A program made the position numbers and the translations under genes. The notes beneath the pieces were generated by a model. That model did not search any database and was not told the DNA's origin. It saw only the letters and a program-made list of their open reading frames with translations. Positions 12,032 through 24,611 of a DNA stretch of 64,000 nucleotides are shown here, piece by piece (position 1 is the stretch's first letter; every line of letters begins with the position of its first letter). Source of the stretch: Artocarpus heterophyllus (Eukaryota; Streptophyta; Magnoliopsida; Rosales; Moraceae); assembly GCA_025403435.1 (NCBI GenBank), contig CM046330.1, forward strand, positions 22,218,239-22,282,238, given 5' to 3'.

Positions 12032-13366
12032 CTTATCGATAACTTACTTAACCTTAAAAATGCACTTGGTGACGACACCGCGGTCTCAATGTCCTCGCTT
12101 CCTTGAGTGTTCATGCCATTTATCATTTAAAGATGCAATAAAAAACAATACTTATCATGAACTATCCATACACATAACATTCATTCATATAATATTCACA
12201 TATACATATACTCATGTATACATTCATCACATTTCAGACATATCCTATAATCATCATCATGAAATTATCATCAAATCATGTAAACGCTATTCATAACATG
12301 CTTCCTTAAAATCAAAACATTTCATACATTGTAAACATGAAAATCTTTTTGAAAAACATTTCCTAATAATTTAAAACACATATATTTAATTTAAAACTCC
12401 ATACAATCATCATATTATCATGCATGAAATTATTTTATTATCATAAAATCTTTTAAACATACGTAACATTTCATAACAAAAATCCAGAAATAACATTTAT
12501 TAAAACATTTTTCTTAATGAATTCCCATAAAAATTTCATAGCATATAAATAAAACACATTCATCTTACATACTCATGCATATGCATATTATAACAACTTT
12601 TCATGAAAACATCATATTTACCCCTTGAATAATCATTACATTTTTCATACTTTCAAAATTATACAGTAACATATTACTGTGAGGGGTAGAAGACAGAAAT
12701 ATCGTTTTTCATTAAAACATTGAAATGACATGAAACTTAGAAAAACATCACATAATATATACATAACATCATATATAAAAATAATCGAGACAAAATACAA
12801 TACCTAACGAGGAGAAGAATGCTTTCAAAAACACAGAAAACTGAGTTCTTACCTTGAAATTTCTTCCCAGAACTCTTGATTTCAATCAACGAAATAAGAC
12901 TTTTCTTTCAATATTAGCAGAGAATTTTTGTGAGTGAGAGAGAGAAAGAACTCATGAAGTAGAAGAGAAGAAAAGAGAATGAAAGGATGTCTCAGAAATG
13001 AATGAGAGAGAGGGGTGAATATCTGAGGAAGGAGCAGTTAAATTTTTTTTTCTAACATAATGTGTATAATGAAGAGTCATTACTCTTCATTAAGTCAGAA
13101 ATTTCTGACTGTTAAGAGGGGCATGAGGCGTGGAGGAGGAAGAGAAAGAAAAGGAAGGTCAAACATCATCAATCTTACCTTAATTTATCTTCTAAAAATA
13201 GGAAACCTCTTAAAATAATACAAATCAATACAAATCAAATCCTTTAATTTCCTTAACTGATAAAAACATTCCATTATTATGCCAATTAATCACATTAATT
13301 CACCCAATTAATGTAATTAACTCAACCATAATTTTGGAGAAATTTCTGCTGACTGCCTATCAGCCG

Positions 13367-13497
13367 TGTTCGGCCTGCCGATTTTCCCCCTCGGCCTGCC
13401 GGTTCCAGCAAGTTTGGCCTACCGGTGGGGTTCTTCGGCCTACCATTCTCGGGCAGTCATTTTGGCCTGCCGATCTTGAAAGTTTAGCCTGTCGATC
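13367..13497 (-). repeat. GC-rich palindrome cluster, U3 side of Tekay 5' LTR
   Basis: Six degenerate copies in the CT-centred form, the best being TTCGGCCTGCCGAT near 13369. This matches 5430-5562. Confidence 0.85.
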
Positions 13498-13747
13498 TGT
13501 CATTAAATGCCATAACATAAAACATTCATACATCATTGCATCATAAATAATCGTATATTTAAAATTTCACATGAACACTAGAGCACAACGGTCCCATGCG
13601 GTCGTCACCTGTCACAAAACTTGAGATAAAAAGTTAGTAATATGCACATCACATATCATATCATATAACGTTATTTATTATTAACATTCCTTATCAACGT
13701 TACTAACTTAACGTGGTTCGTTACATAAAATGGGCGGGCTAATTACA

Positions 13748-13752
13748 TTAAT
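13748..13752. other. Target-site duplication TTAAT (right copy)
   Basis: TTAAT directly after the LTR end ATTACA; pairs with 2782-2786. Confidence 0.93.
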
Positions 13753-14028
13753 GGCCAAAGAAATGATTATTAATATATGCTAGATTATATGGGTCCTGGA
13801 TGGCTATATTATTCAGGAGGGGATCCGTGTTTCTGATTGAATTTGGCATGACTCCTTTAGGAGCTTGTTGAATTCTAAGTTGGGAATTGTCGTTGTAAGG
13901 TTGTGATATTTTCAAGGTTTTGACACATAAACAGATTTGTATGTTTTTTACATGAATGTGTTATCTTACTAAAGTATTATTATATTTTTGCTTCTGTTTG
14001 TTATATGATTCTTTGTTGTAGATTAAAA
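13753..14028 (+). other. Copia A untranslated leader, second part
   Basis: Continues the leader broken at 2786. It holds one more inverted repeat (13839-13875, GAATT/AATTC with inner CTCC/GGAG) and ends at the gag ATG. No coding frame. Confidence 0.7.
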
Positions 14029-16907
14029 ATGTCTAAAAATGCTTTATCATCGATACTTAACAAAAACCTATTAACCGGTGAGAACTATAATGATTAAAAA
14101 CAGAATCTGGATATCGTCCTGTCCTTTGAGAAACTAAAATATATACTGACAACCCTTTGTCCTCCCGAGCCTACGGGAGACTCAACTAATGAGCAATTTC
14201 AAGCGTATGATCATTGGAAAGATGCTAATGATCAGGCCTGCTGCTATGTTATGGCCAGCACAGAATAATGTGCTGCAAGCTCAACATCAGGATTATAAGA
14301 CTGCGAAGCAGATCATGGATAATCTTGAGGATATGTTTGGAGGCCAGGCCATAACAAAGCGGCAAAGGGCGCTTTAAAAACTTCTAAACTGTAGACAGAG
14401 GCGGGGGACATCTATAAAGGAGCATATGATGTTGGTCATGGGTTACCTCGCTGAGGCTCAAACCAATGGAGCCGACATCAATGTTGAAACTCATATGACT
14501 ATGTCTTTGTGACTCTATCAAAGGAATTTATTCCATTTAGAGCTACATTCAATTTAAGCAATAGATTGGATATGATTTTGGCAGAATTGATGAAACAGTT
14601 ACAAGAGTTTGAACTGTTGATCAGGGAGTCTCCCGCGGGTGGAGAGGCAAATGGTAACTACTTTTGGTTCCAATTCCAACTCTAGGAATGGAAAGAAGCA
14701 ATGAGCCAAGAACGGCAAGTCTTCTATTCCTGCTAGCACCAAGAGCAAGAAGAAGAAGAAGAAGAAGAACCCAAAGAAGCTTAAGTGCTTTCTATGTGGA
14801 AAAGTCGAGCATATCAAGAAGCATTGCAAGGACTTCCTTTCCAAAGGAGGTAGGTGTGATCTTCTATATTTAGAAACTTGTTTGGTTAAGGAATCCAGTG
14901 ATATTTGGGTCATAGATTTCGGTGTAACTAATCATGTTTGTGTTTCTCTATAGGGGTTCAAAGAAACGAGAAGTCTGCTTCATGAGAACTTCACACTTCG
15001 GATGGACGATGAATCCTTGGTCTCAGCAGAAGCAGTGGGAGACGTCCATCTTTATTTTGATAATTATAGGAATTTATTTTTGCAAGATTGTTTTTATGTT
15101 CCTAAATTTAAAAGTTATTTAATTTCTGTATCTTGTTTATTTATTGGACATGATTAGGTCCATGATTAGTTATTCATCATTACCTTTATTCTTTTGGGGA
15201 TATGCGCTACAAATTGCATGTTATCTTTTGAACAACGTGCCTTCAAAATCGGTCCCTAAAACTCCTCATGAGTTGTGAACGGGTAGGAAGACATCCTTAA
15301 ACCATATTTGCATATGGGGATATCTGACTCATGTTTTGTTTAAGGATCCGAATAAGTTGGAAGCACGTTCGAAAGTTTGCATGTTTGTAGGATATCCAAA
15401 AGGGACTAAAGGGGGTTATTTTTATAACCCAAAGGAAAATAAAGTCATGGTTTCAACTAATGCAACTTTCCTTGAGGACAGTTACATGAACGACTTTAAA
15501 CCTCAAAGCAAAGTGGTGCTTGAGGAGTTAAGGAGTGATCCGATGCTCCGGAGGTTCCGAATGAAACCATTCCGATCAGTGTAGAAAAACCAAACTAACC
15601 TGAACAACAACCTAAGGGGCTTCGGCATAGTGGGAGGATCCTGCGTCAACCTGAGAGGTACATGTTCAATGGAGAGGTCTTTTTGGTTGAACTGGATAAA
15701 CATGACAGGGATCCTTATACTTACGCAGAAGCTATGGAGGATGTTGATTCAAAACTCTGGACAAAGGCCATGAACGTTGAGATGAAGTTTATGGAGACTA
15801 ATCAGGTCTGAGCTTGTGGATCTTCCCGAAGGGATAAAACCCATAGGGTGTAAGTGGATCTACAAGAGGAAAAGAGGAGTGGATGGAAAGGTCAAAACCT
15901 TGAAGGTTAGACTGGTAGCTAAGGGTTATACGCAAAAGGAAGGAATCGATTATGAAGAAACCTTTTCGCCTGTAGCCATGCTCAAGTCCATTCGGATTCT
16001 CTTGTCCATAGCTGCCACTCTCAACTACGAGATTTGGCAGATGGATGTCAAGACAGCTTTTCTGAATGGCTATCTTGATGAGTCCATTTATATGGAACAA
16101 CCAGACAGGTTCAAGGCCACGGGTCAAGAGGGTAAGGTTTGTAAGTTGCTAAAGTCAATTTATGGACTTAAGCAGGCTTCTTGTTCTTGGAACATAAGAT
16201 TTGATCAAGTGATCAAGACTTATGGGTTCTCACAAAATATGGATGAACCATGTGTTTACAAACACATAAAGGATGGGAAGGTGATTTTTTTACTGCTTTA
16301 TGTAGATGACATGCTGCTAATTGGCAATGACATTAGTGCATTGTCATCGATCAAATTATGGTTGACTAAGAAGTTTGGCATGAAGGACTTAGGTGAGGCT
16401 AATTTTGTTCTCGAGATCTAGATCTTTAGGGATAGGAAGAACAAAATGATAGCTTTATCACAGGCCGGCTACATAGATAAAATTCTCAGGTGGTTTGCAA
16501 TGCAGGATTCCAAGAAAGGTGGGCAACCATGTAGGTCTAGAATTACTCTTTCTAAGAAAGACTCTCCAAAGTCTTATGAAGAAAGAGAATACATGAAGAA
16601 GGTGCCTTATGCTTCGGTAGTGGGTAGTCTCATGTATGCCATGCTTTGCACACGACCGGATATTAGTTATACGATCGGGATTGTAAGTCGATTTTAGGCG
16701 GATCCAGGACCAAACCATTGGCTTGTGGTAAAGCATATTTTCAAGTACCTGAGAAGGACTCGAGGGTATATGCTTGTATATTCAGGTGAAGACCTGACTC
16801 CTCTAGGATATACTGACTCGGATTTTCAATCTTGGGAGAGTCTTAGAGAGGCATGTGGAAGCTATGGGGATGCAAAATTTTTCATATTTACTTACTTAGT
16901 GCAAGTG
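14029..16907 (+). pseudogene. Copia A gag-pol, two large internal deletions
   Basis: Gag starts with ATG at 14029 (MSKNALSSILNKN) and is soon broken by stops and frameshifts. A lysine-rich stretch (AAG repeats near 14748-14770) precedes a damaged zinc knuckle. The protease motif reads DFGVTNH instead of the expected DSGATNH. At about 15145 the frame jumps from just after the protease to the end of the integrase core, so most of the integrase is missing compared with the copy at 35429-38785. RT is the best preserved part (15816-16697), with LLYVDDMLLIG near 16300. At about 16830 a second deletion joins DFQS to the last residues of RNase H and removes the RNase H core. It cannot be autonomous. 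Confidence 0.93.
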
Positions 16908-16913
16908 AGAGAT
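16899..16913 (+). other. Copia A polypurine tract
   Basis: TGCAAGTGAGAGAT directly before the 3' LTR; the sister copy has AAGTGGGAGAT, so one G has become A here. Confidence 0.75.
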
Positions 16914-18343
16914 TGTTAGAGATGTAAGCCCTAAGGATTAAAAATGTAATAAGTTTTTAGAGACATTTTTATCAATAAAGAATTTATTCATTGTTTATAT
17001 ACCAAATCTTGTCCTCTTTATGTTCATATTTGTTGAATGTATGTTAAGCAAACAATAGTCTGAGACTGTCAGTCTAAACCTTTAAGAATTGGGCATATGA
17101 TGGACAGATTATGCGAAAGACACGATTCTTAAGGTGACGGTCTAAATCATAAGATCCGCAATTGAGGGAATAAAGTTGGGCGCTTTATTCATGCAAAGAT
17201 TGTTATGTTGTCTATATCCATTTTGGGAGATGGTTTGTCTTGACCATCGGAGGTGGACTCCGTGAATAGAAACATTGGCACGTTGTCATAGGTGATGATG
17301 TGTTGGATCGGGACATAAAGTGACTTGATTTGGATTAATAATTCTGTCTCAGCAAATCGATTCACTTTAGACAATCATTTATGTTGTATCTTAATCCTGA
17401 GATGAATAGTGGGCCCGTTGTCTTGATTTGTGTCTTTTAATATACCAAAGGGTGATACCCACATCGTAATAGTGGTATGCATGCTAGTACGTTGGAGGCA
17501 TGACTCTAGATAGCGTAGACCTGTTATTCATAGATATGGAATACATAACTCCTCTTCAGGAGTAATGATATCCTTTTATATACATTATCCTGTAATTGGA
17601 AAACTGGAGCACTCAACTATTTGGATACATAGGTGTAACTGAATTGTATACTGTCTTTGGATAGTAAGTTTTTCGGTGGTGAGATAATGAAATGAAAGAT
17701 AAAAGCAATCAGGATGGTAATACAGAACTTGTCCTCAAGCCGATTATGGATTATCATATGGGGATACGATACACTATGATATGTCATGGAGACTTAGCTA
17801 TACGAGCTTCGTAATTCTATGTAGTTCGAGAGTGTAGCTCCAAGCTTTTAGTGGAGTGGCGTTGGAGTTGATAATTATGAAACGTATATCTAGGATATTA
17901 GGTTTCATACTTATCGGGAGCTTGAACTATATGGGTCCGTTTGGTCCACTGTGCTAGCTCACAACATCTTGTAATGACACAGCATGCTTTTTCAATAATT
18001 AGTGACTTTTGTCAGATTTATCAGATTAGCTAAAATTTGGAAGAATCAAATAATTCAAAACTGTTTATCGGTTGAATTAATTTTGTGATAAAATTGATTC
18101 AAGATAAACTTGTTGGATTATTGGGATCGGATAATTCTTATCTGTTTACCGGTTGATTTAATTTTGGATAAATTAGATCAAGATAAACTTGTAGAATTAT
18201 TGAGAATTCATTTATTTTCTTAGGTATTATCTAGATAAAGTTTTTTTGATCAGACAACTTCTCTATTGGGTGATTTGAATTAAAATTGAGACTTTATCTT
18301 ATAGAATCTCAGGTGGAAAATAAAAGATTCGTGGAGATATTTA

Positions 18344-18408
18344 TTCGGCAGTTCGGCCTGCCGATCTATGTGTTTGGCCTGCCGAACATCCTGATCGGCT
18401 TGCCGATG
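18344..18408 (+). repeat. GC-rich palindrome cluster in copia A 3' LTR
   Basis: Three or four copies, for example TTCGGCCTGCCGAT near 18352 and TTTGGCCTGCCGAAC near 18373, upstream of the TATA box at 18525. Confidence 0.8.
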
Positions 18409-18524
18409 AACGAAGGATAAGATTACGTGTTTTTACGTAGATCTCATCAGACATTGATCCGAACTTGATTCTGTTTCGAGTTTTTGAGACCTAATCTGAT
18501 AAGGACTGACCCTAGGCCCAACCT

Positions 18525-18531
18525 CTATATA
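18525..18531 (+). promoter_or_regulatory. LTR TATA box (3' LTR)
   Basis: TATATAA in CTCTATATAAAGGGAG, the counterpart of 970-976. Confidence 0.65.
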
Positions 18532-18931
18532 AAGGGAGTAAGTCTAAAGAGTTACTTAGATCAATTGTGAGATTAAGAGTGACACTCTGCTAGTGAGAAT
18601 CTAAAAACTCCCTGAGAGCTTTTGTTCACAAATCATGAACACTTGCTTTGGGTTCTCTCGATTGCTTGGAAGGAGAGTCACTTGGTAGAAGAGTTGTACG
18701 TGTGAGCCCACACTCACTCCGGTCGTGGATAGAGAATAACAAAGAAGACCATTTGGTTGAGGCTCTTCTGGAACGTTACTTCTCTTCACGTTTTGCGAGG
18801 GTTCTTCAACATACAAAGGTTAGTAAGATCTGATTAATTTATGCATATAGCATGTCAAACTTGTATTGTATTTTGGAAAATACTCTGATGTAAAATTTTT
18901 AAAATTCCCGCTGCGCACTTTTTTTCCAACA

Positions 18932-19753
18932 AAGGAATGGTAAGACATGAAGAGGGTGACAATTTTGTCCTTTGGCACAAATACCCTAAAAGGTAAATAG
19001 AGGGGAGGCAACAACGCTTTCTCAGGTCAAAATTCCTAGAACGCACTGTATAGGAATCGACTTGGTGAGGATGCAGGGCTTGATGTCCCCTCACCCAACA
19101 CTCTTGGAATAATTAAAGAGTAGAAAAGCGTGCCCATTTGGGTTTTGACGAGTTGAGTGATAAAATACTCTATTGAGACGTGGATACCTAGGACCATTGA
19201 TGAACTATAACACTTGTATATATGTATATGTATGAAACTCAGTAATGGTTAACGTAAGATATCCACGGAATATGATCATAATGAATCTCATAAGCTGAAT
19301 AATGATTAAAAACTAACTAACCATGTAGGTGTTAACCTAAAGGTGAGTAATGGTTTTCCATACTGGGCTTGTCAATACTCATCCCTATTATATTTACATC
19401 TCACATGTAGATTCAGTGTAACTCATCTGATGAGGAATATGCGACAACACTGCTAGTCTCGTGTTGGAAGAAAGCTTAATTTTATTGTAACTTGTCCAAA
19501 TCATGTCAAGTTCATAAAACTATTCTGGTGGCTGTGTTGAGTTATATATATGATTGGGAATTGTACAATAATGATGATAACTATTTTTAAATATTGATGC
19601 TACACTAAAACTGTAGTTTGTTGTTTAAACTTGTTCTTATTTTTTGTTTATTTCGAGGACCCATGGGCAATGTTTTATTATTTTGAAACGATATTGTATT
19701 TAAATCTATTCTTATTCATTCAATACTACTAACCCCCACATAGAGGTGTTAAG
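18932..19753 (+). repeat. Gypsy 2 5' LTR, right part
   Basis: Aligns along its length with 26098-26941 of the 3' LTR, from GGAATGGTAAGACATGAA to the GTTA end. The left part was separated by the copia A insertion. Confidence 0.9.
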
Positions 19754-19758
19754 GATTT

Positions 19759-19770
19759 TGGCATCAGAGC
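19759..19770 (+). other. Gypsy 2 primer binding site
   Basis: TGGCATCAGAGC, one base from the initiator-Met primer site, five bases after the LTR end. Confidence 0.85.
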
Positions 19771-20149
19771 CTAGGTTCGGTTAACCTAGGGGATGTAGCA
19801 CCATCTTGAAAATCAATCTTTCAAAATGGTTTTAAAGTTAAATGTTAATGTCATCATCATTGGTACTAATCTTGGTTAAACTTCTACAGTCCATATAAAA
19901 TATGGTGCCAAGACTCAAGTGTAATTGTCTAAACAATCACAACCGGTTGAACATGCTCAAGAAGTTGAGCAACCCCAACCAATGGAACAAGCTCAAAGAG
20001 TTGAGTAGCCCCGATCGTGTGCATAGCCTCAACCAGCTGCACCAGAAGTAAACAATTTGGGACAGATTCTTTAAGCCTTGTAAAACATGCAAAGACCTGT
20101 GGAGGCTCATGACCCTAAGCAACGTCTGACCAACGTCACCTAACTTTGC

Positions 20150-23100
20150 TAAAAGAGTTCATGAAGCAAAAACCTTCTGCATTTATTGGAGAACCCAATC
20201 CTACCACGATAGAATAGTGGCTTAAGGCAGTCAAGAAAAAGTTAGATACCTTGAGAATTCCACAAGAATACTGAGTCAGTTTTACAATGTATATGTTTGA
20301 GGGCAAAGCTGAAGAATGGTGGGATCTTCAGAAGGACAATTATGATGTGCCAAACCTCACTTGGGATCAGTTTGAAAAAATATTTCCTAATACTTTTGTT
20401 CCCCAAAGCCATAGGTAAGCGATGTTGCAGGAATTTAAAAATTTGGTGTAAGGAGATATGACGGTAGTTGAATACCAAGCCTGATTTATAGGGTTATCTC
20501 CCTATAATCTTGGAGCTGTATCAGACCCCATGATGAGGTGCGAGAAGTTCAGGAATAACTTAAGGCCAAAGATTAGACAGATGATAGCTGCCATCCCATT
20601 GACTGAATTTCTCAAACTTGTAGCTGCTGCTCATTGGGCAGCGTCAGAACTAAACAACTCTTATGGAGAGTACAAGGCTTTTAGTAGGCATCTAAAGAAG
20701 ATAAGCAAAAAGAAGTGGTCTCAGGGATAGGTCACTTAGAATAGTGAAGTAAGTATTAGCGGTGGATCCTTGGCTAGCGGTCACTTCCAACCATACGCTT
20801 GTCATAATTGCGAACAAGTGGGACATTTGAGAAGGAATTGCTTTAATCACCCTGCACAACCCTCTTTTGCTCCAAGACCACAAGGAAGTCATTTCGACTC
20901 CAATATGTGGGGAGGAAGCCAAAACCAAGGAGCATCCCAACAAAACTCACTAGCTTCTTAAGCTTCGGTTACTCAACCTCGAGGGTTCCAGCCCTAGTAC
21001 AACTATCAATAGAGACCACAAGGTTCTAGTTTCTATCCTAATCAGAATTTCCAACAGACTCCTCAGGGTTTTATGAATCAAAGACCATATTTTTCTTGGG
21101 AGGAATAATAATAATGCTAGTAGTAGCCAAGGTAATCAAGGGAAAAATGATAAGGGGAAAGCAATTGCACAGGCTCATTTTGTTACAACTGTAATTGGAA
21201 AAGAAAAATAGGTTGACAACTCTATTGTAGATAGTATGATTCACGTATCTCACTCATGGGCTAATGTATTGTTTGACACCAGTGCTACTCATTCATTTAC
21301 ATCTATGTTGTTTACTTCTATACTACAACTACGAACTAAAACATGTAGCTTACCGCTAACCCTTGGTAGACAAATGGGTGGAATAACTGAAGTTTCCATA
21401 ATTTTTAAATTAGTGTGTATTGTCATAAGGGAACATAGATTATCAGCTAACATATATGTAATAACCATCATAGAGTTTAACTTAATCCTAGGAATGAATT
21501 GGTTAACTAGATATCAGGCTATAGTAGATTGTCACTAAAAACATGTCCTTTGTTCACAAAGAACGGACAAGTTATTGATTTTTAAGCAAAGACAAGGACA
21601 GTGACACTAGCCCCTGTGCTAAAGGCTTGCATCGGAGGACGAAGGAATTTCACCAGTCTTGGAATGATCTTTACTTCGAAGGGAGAAACAAAGAGGAATG
21701 ATTCATCTTCTTACATTCCTATGGTGGACGAATTTCTAGATGTTTTTCTAGATGAATTGCCTGAACTTTCACCTGATAGAGAAATCGAGTTTGTCATCAA
21801 TCTAATTCTAAGAGCAGTGCCTGTTTCCAGTGCTCCATACCAAATGGCACTTGCAAAAGGATTTCTTCGACCAAGTACATCACCTTGGGGAGCTCCAATG
21901 CTATTTGTGAAGAACCACGATGGATTGTTGAGACTCTATGTCGATTATCACTAGCTCAATCGACTGACCATTAAGAACAAGTACCCTTTGCCCCAAATTG
22001 ACAGGTTGTTTGATCAGTTGGGAGGATCTCGATACTAGTCAAAGATTGACTTGTGGTCTAGATATCACCAACTAAAGATAAGGGAAGAGGACTTCCAAAG
22101 ACAGCTTTTCAAACTCGCTATGGTCACTTTGAGTTCCTTGTCATGCCTTTTGGATTGACCAATGCACCAATGGCTTTCATGGACTTGATGAACCGTGTCT
22201 TCCGGCCATACTTAGATCAATTCATCATTGTTTTTATAGATGATACTTTGATCTATTCCAAAACCGAAGAAGAGCATGCTAAACATTTGAGGATCACTCT
22301 ACAGACGTTAAGAGAACATGGTCTATATGCGAAAAAGGAAAGTGTGACTTTTGGATGACAAAGGTCAAGTTCCTAAGACACGATGTCTCTAAAGAAGGCA
22401 TCTCAGTAGACCCCTTTAAGATTGAAGTAGTGTCAAATTGGGAACGACCAAAGAATGTGTTGGAGATCCGAAGTTTCCTCGGATTAGCTGGATACTATTT
22501 ATGCTTCGTGGAAAACTTTTCAAAGATTGCTTCTTCATTGACAAAACTCACAAGGAAGAATGTTAAGTTCATGTGGGATGATTAATGTGAGGAAGCATTC
22601 ATGGAATTAAAGTAGAGACTCACTAGTGCACCTGTGCTTATCATACCCAATAATGAGGAGCCTTACACTGTGTACACTGACACCTCAGGAAATGGTTTGG
22701 GTTGTGTGCTGATGCAACATGGTCAATAGTTGCTTACGCCTTACGCCAATTGAAACCCCACAAGAGAAACTACCCTACACACGATCTTGAGTTAGCTGTT
22801 ATGGTTTTTGTGCTCAAGATTTAGAGATGTTATCTATATGGCATAAGGTTTAAGCTCTATATAGATCACCAAAGTTTGAAGTATTTATTTACTCAAAAGG
22901 ATCTCAACCTAAGGCAATGGAGATGGACCAAATACATGGTGGATTACAAATTTAGCATTCAATATCATCCTAAAAAAGCAAATGTAGTGGCAGATGCTTT
23001 ATGTCTTAAGAACAATAGGATTATGGCCACTTTAGCATTGGAGGATTAGAGGCGAGCAATCACCATCGCCCATTTTGACTTGCAGCATTATGAGGATGAT

Positions 23101-24554
23101 GAAAGAGCCTTCCTATTCAATGTGACAACAACCCCTATGTTAATCCAGCAAGTGAAACAAGGGCAATGGCATGATGAAGGATTACATATGATTTGGGAAC
23201 AATACAAAATGGTGAACAACTGGATAGATGATAGATTAAACCAAAAGGATTCTTACTTTATAAAGGGAAATTGGTTGTTCTAGAGGACCCTTATGTCAGG
23301 CATGCAGTGTTGGATGAAGCACACCGCTCTAAGTTTGCTATTCATCATCCTGGAAGCTCGAAAATGTATATGGATTTGAAACAACAATACTGATGGTGAG
23401 AAATGAAACAAGATGTAGCAAGTTTTGTCTCCAAATGCATGACATGTCAACAGGTAAAAGCAGAACATCATAAGCTTGGAGAAGAGTTGAAGAACCTACC
23501 TATTCTAGAATGGAAGTGGGACCATGTGACGATGGATTTTCTTATTGGATTTTCTAAGACACAAATGGGGCATGATGTTCTTTAGGTAATTATGGATTGT
23601 TGGACTAAAACAGCCTACTTCATCCCAATCAGAACTAGCTATAATATCTTGAAGTTATGCCAATTGTATATGGAAAAGATAGTGACATTGCATGAAGTAC
23701 CAATGTCAATCGTTTTTGATAGGGATACATGTTTTACATCAAAGTTTTGGAGAGGATTGCAGAAAGCCTTGGGAACTCAATTGAGTTTTAGTACTACTTT
23801 TCATCCTCAAATAGATGGACAAATTGAATTGCCATTCAGATTTTTTAGGATATGCTTTGAGCTTATGTGCTAGACTTTGGAAATAATTAGGTTCCACAAT
23901 TGCCATATGTTGAGTTCACATACAACAATAGCTACAAGGCAAGAATTCGAATGGCTCTATATGAGGCTCTATAGATCTCCACTATATTGGGCTGAAAAGG
24001 AAGTGAGCCTTGATCTTGGGCCTCAGTTTATCAGACAAACAACGGATAAGATTCGAATTATTTGTGAACGCCTTAAGACAGCTCAAAGTCAATAGAAGAG
24101 TTATGCAGATAAGAGAAGATGATCTCTAGAGTTCATGGCTAGAGCATATGTGTTTTTGAAAGTAAAACCAAAGCGTGTTATATCTCGATTTGGTGTTAAA
24201 AGAAAGTTAGCACCAAGGTATATGGTATCATTTGAGACTGTGGAACAAATTCAAACGCTAGCATATCGTGTAGACCTACCACCATAATTATCTCATGTAC
24301 ATAATGTATTCCACGTGTCAATGCTAAAGAAGTATGAATTAGATCTGTCACATGTAATCATGGGGATAGATGTTTCGATCCAAATAGATACGACCTATAA
24401 GGAAGTTCTAATTCAGATATTGGATAGTGAAGTAAAAATTTTACATCGCCATGAAATTCCTTTGCTGAAAGTGATGTGGCAACATCATGATGTAGAGGAA
24501 GCTACATGGGAACTTAAGTCTAAAATGAGAGAGAAATACCCACATTTGTTTTAA
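20150..24554 (+). pseudogene. Gypsy 2 gag-pol, many stops and frameshifts
   Basis: Order of recognisable parts: gag capsid (about 20150-20730, with MMRCEKFRNNLRPKI); zinc knuckle CHNCEQVGHLRRNC (near 20805); protease with LFDTSATHSF (near 21272, DTG changed to DTS) and LILGMNWL; RT from about 21760 with GAPMLFVK and [11 protein letters not shown] (near 22240); RNase H (22670-23010); integrase zinc region with CMTCQQVKA (near 23440); catalytic core (23500-23870); chromodomain-like tail ending EKYPHLF and TAA at 24552. A short in-frame loss before KGFLRPS removes part of the RT start. More than ten stops place this well before the Tekay-like insertion in age. Confidence 0.93.
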
Positions 24555-24596
24555 TATCATGATCAATTGTATGAAAATTTCAGGGATGAAATTTTT

Positions 24597-24611
24597 AAAG
24601 GAGGGGAGAGC
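24597..24611 (+). other. Gypsy 2 polypurine tract
   Basis: AAAGGAGGGGAGAGC directly before the 3' LTR start TGTGACAC. Confidence 0.88.

Larger units (their letters stand above)
2787..13747 (-). mobile_element. Ty3/gypsy chromovirus, Tekay/Del-like, full length
   Basis: A complete 10,961-bp element on the minus strand: 5' LTR (10700-13747), primer site (10683-10694), a single gag-pol frame with five stops (5848-10482), polypurine tract (5812-5823) and 3' LTR (2787-5811). Long LTRs of about 3 kb and a C-terminal chromodomain-like tail after the integrase fit the Tekay/Del clade. The perfect TTAAT duplication shows insertion into the copia A leader. The two LTRs are very similar, so this is the youngest insertion of the left nest. 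Confidence 0.95.
10700..13747 (-). repeat. Tekay-like 5' LTR
   Basis: 3048 bp, nearly the same as 2787-5811. Its termini are mutated: TATAAT instead of TGTAAC at 10700, and ATTACA at the other end. Confidence 0.95.
1..18931 (+). mobile_element. Ty1/copia element, family A (degenerate, nested host)
   Basis: A copia element read on the plus strand: partial 5' LTR (1-1370), initiator-Met primer site, long leader, broken gag-pol (14029-16907) and 3' LTR (16914-18931). Its leader is split by a Tekay-like gypsy insertion (2787-13747). The element sits inside the 5' LTR of an older gypsy element: the sequence right of its last base resumes the gypsy LTR that is seen uninterrupted near 26096. The left flank is outside the window, so the target duplication (right copy would be AAGGA, 18932-18936) cannot be confirmed. 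Related copies lie at 33389-38785 (-) and 59855-61844 (-, solo LTR). Confidence 0.93.
16914..18931 (+). repeat. Copia family A 3' LTR
   Basis: 2018 bp, TGTTAGAGATG...CCAACA. A TATA box is at 18525-18531 and a palindrome cluster at 18344-18408. This is the complete reference copy for the LTR in this window. Confidence 0.95.

Noticed and set aside
13753..13830. A further leader hairpin between 13753 and 13820
   Set aside because: Only short, interrupted AT pairing was found and there is no CCTAGG tip.
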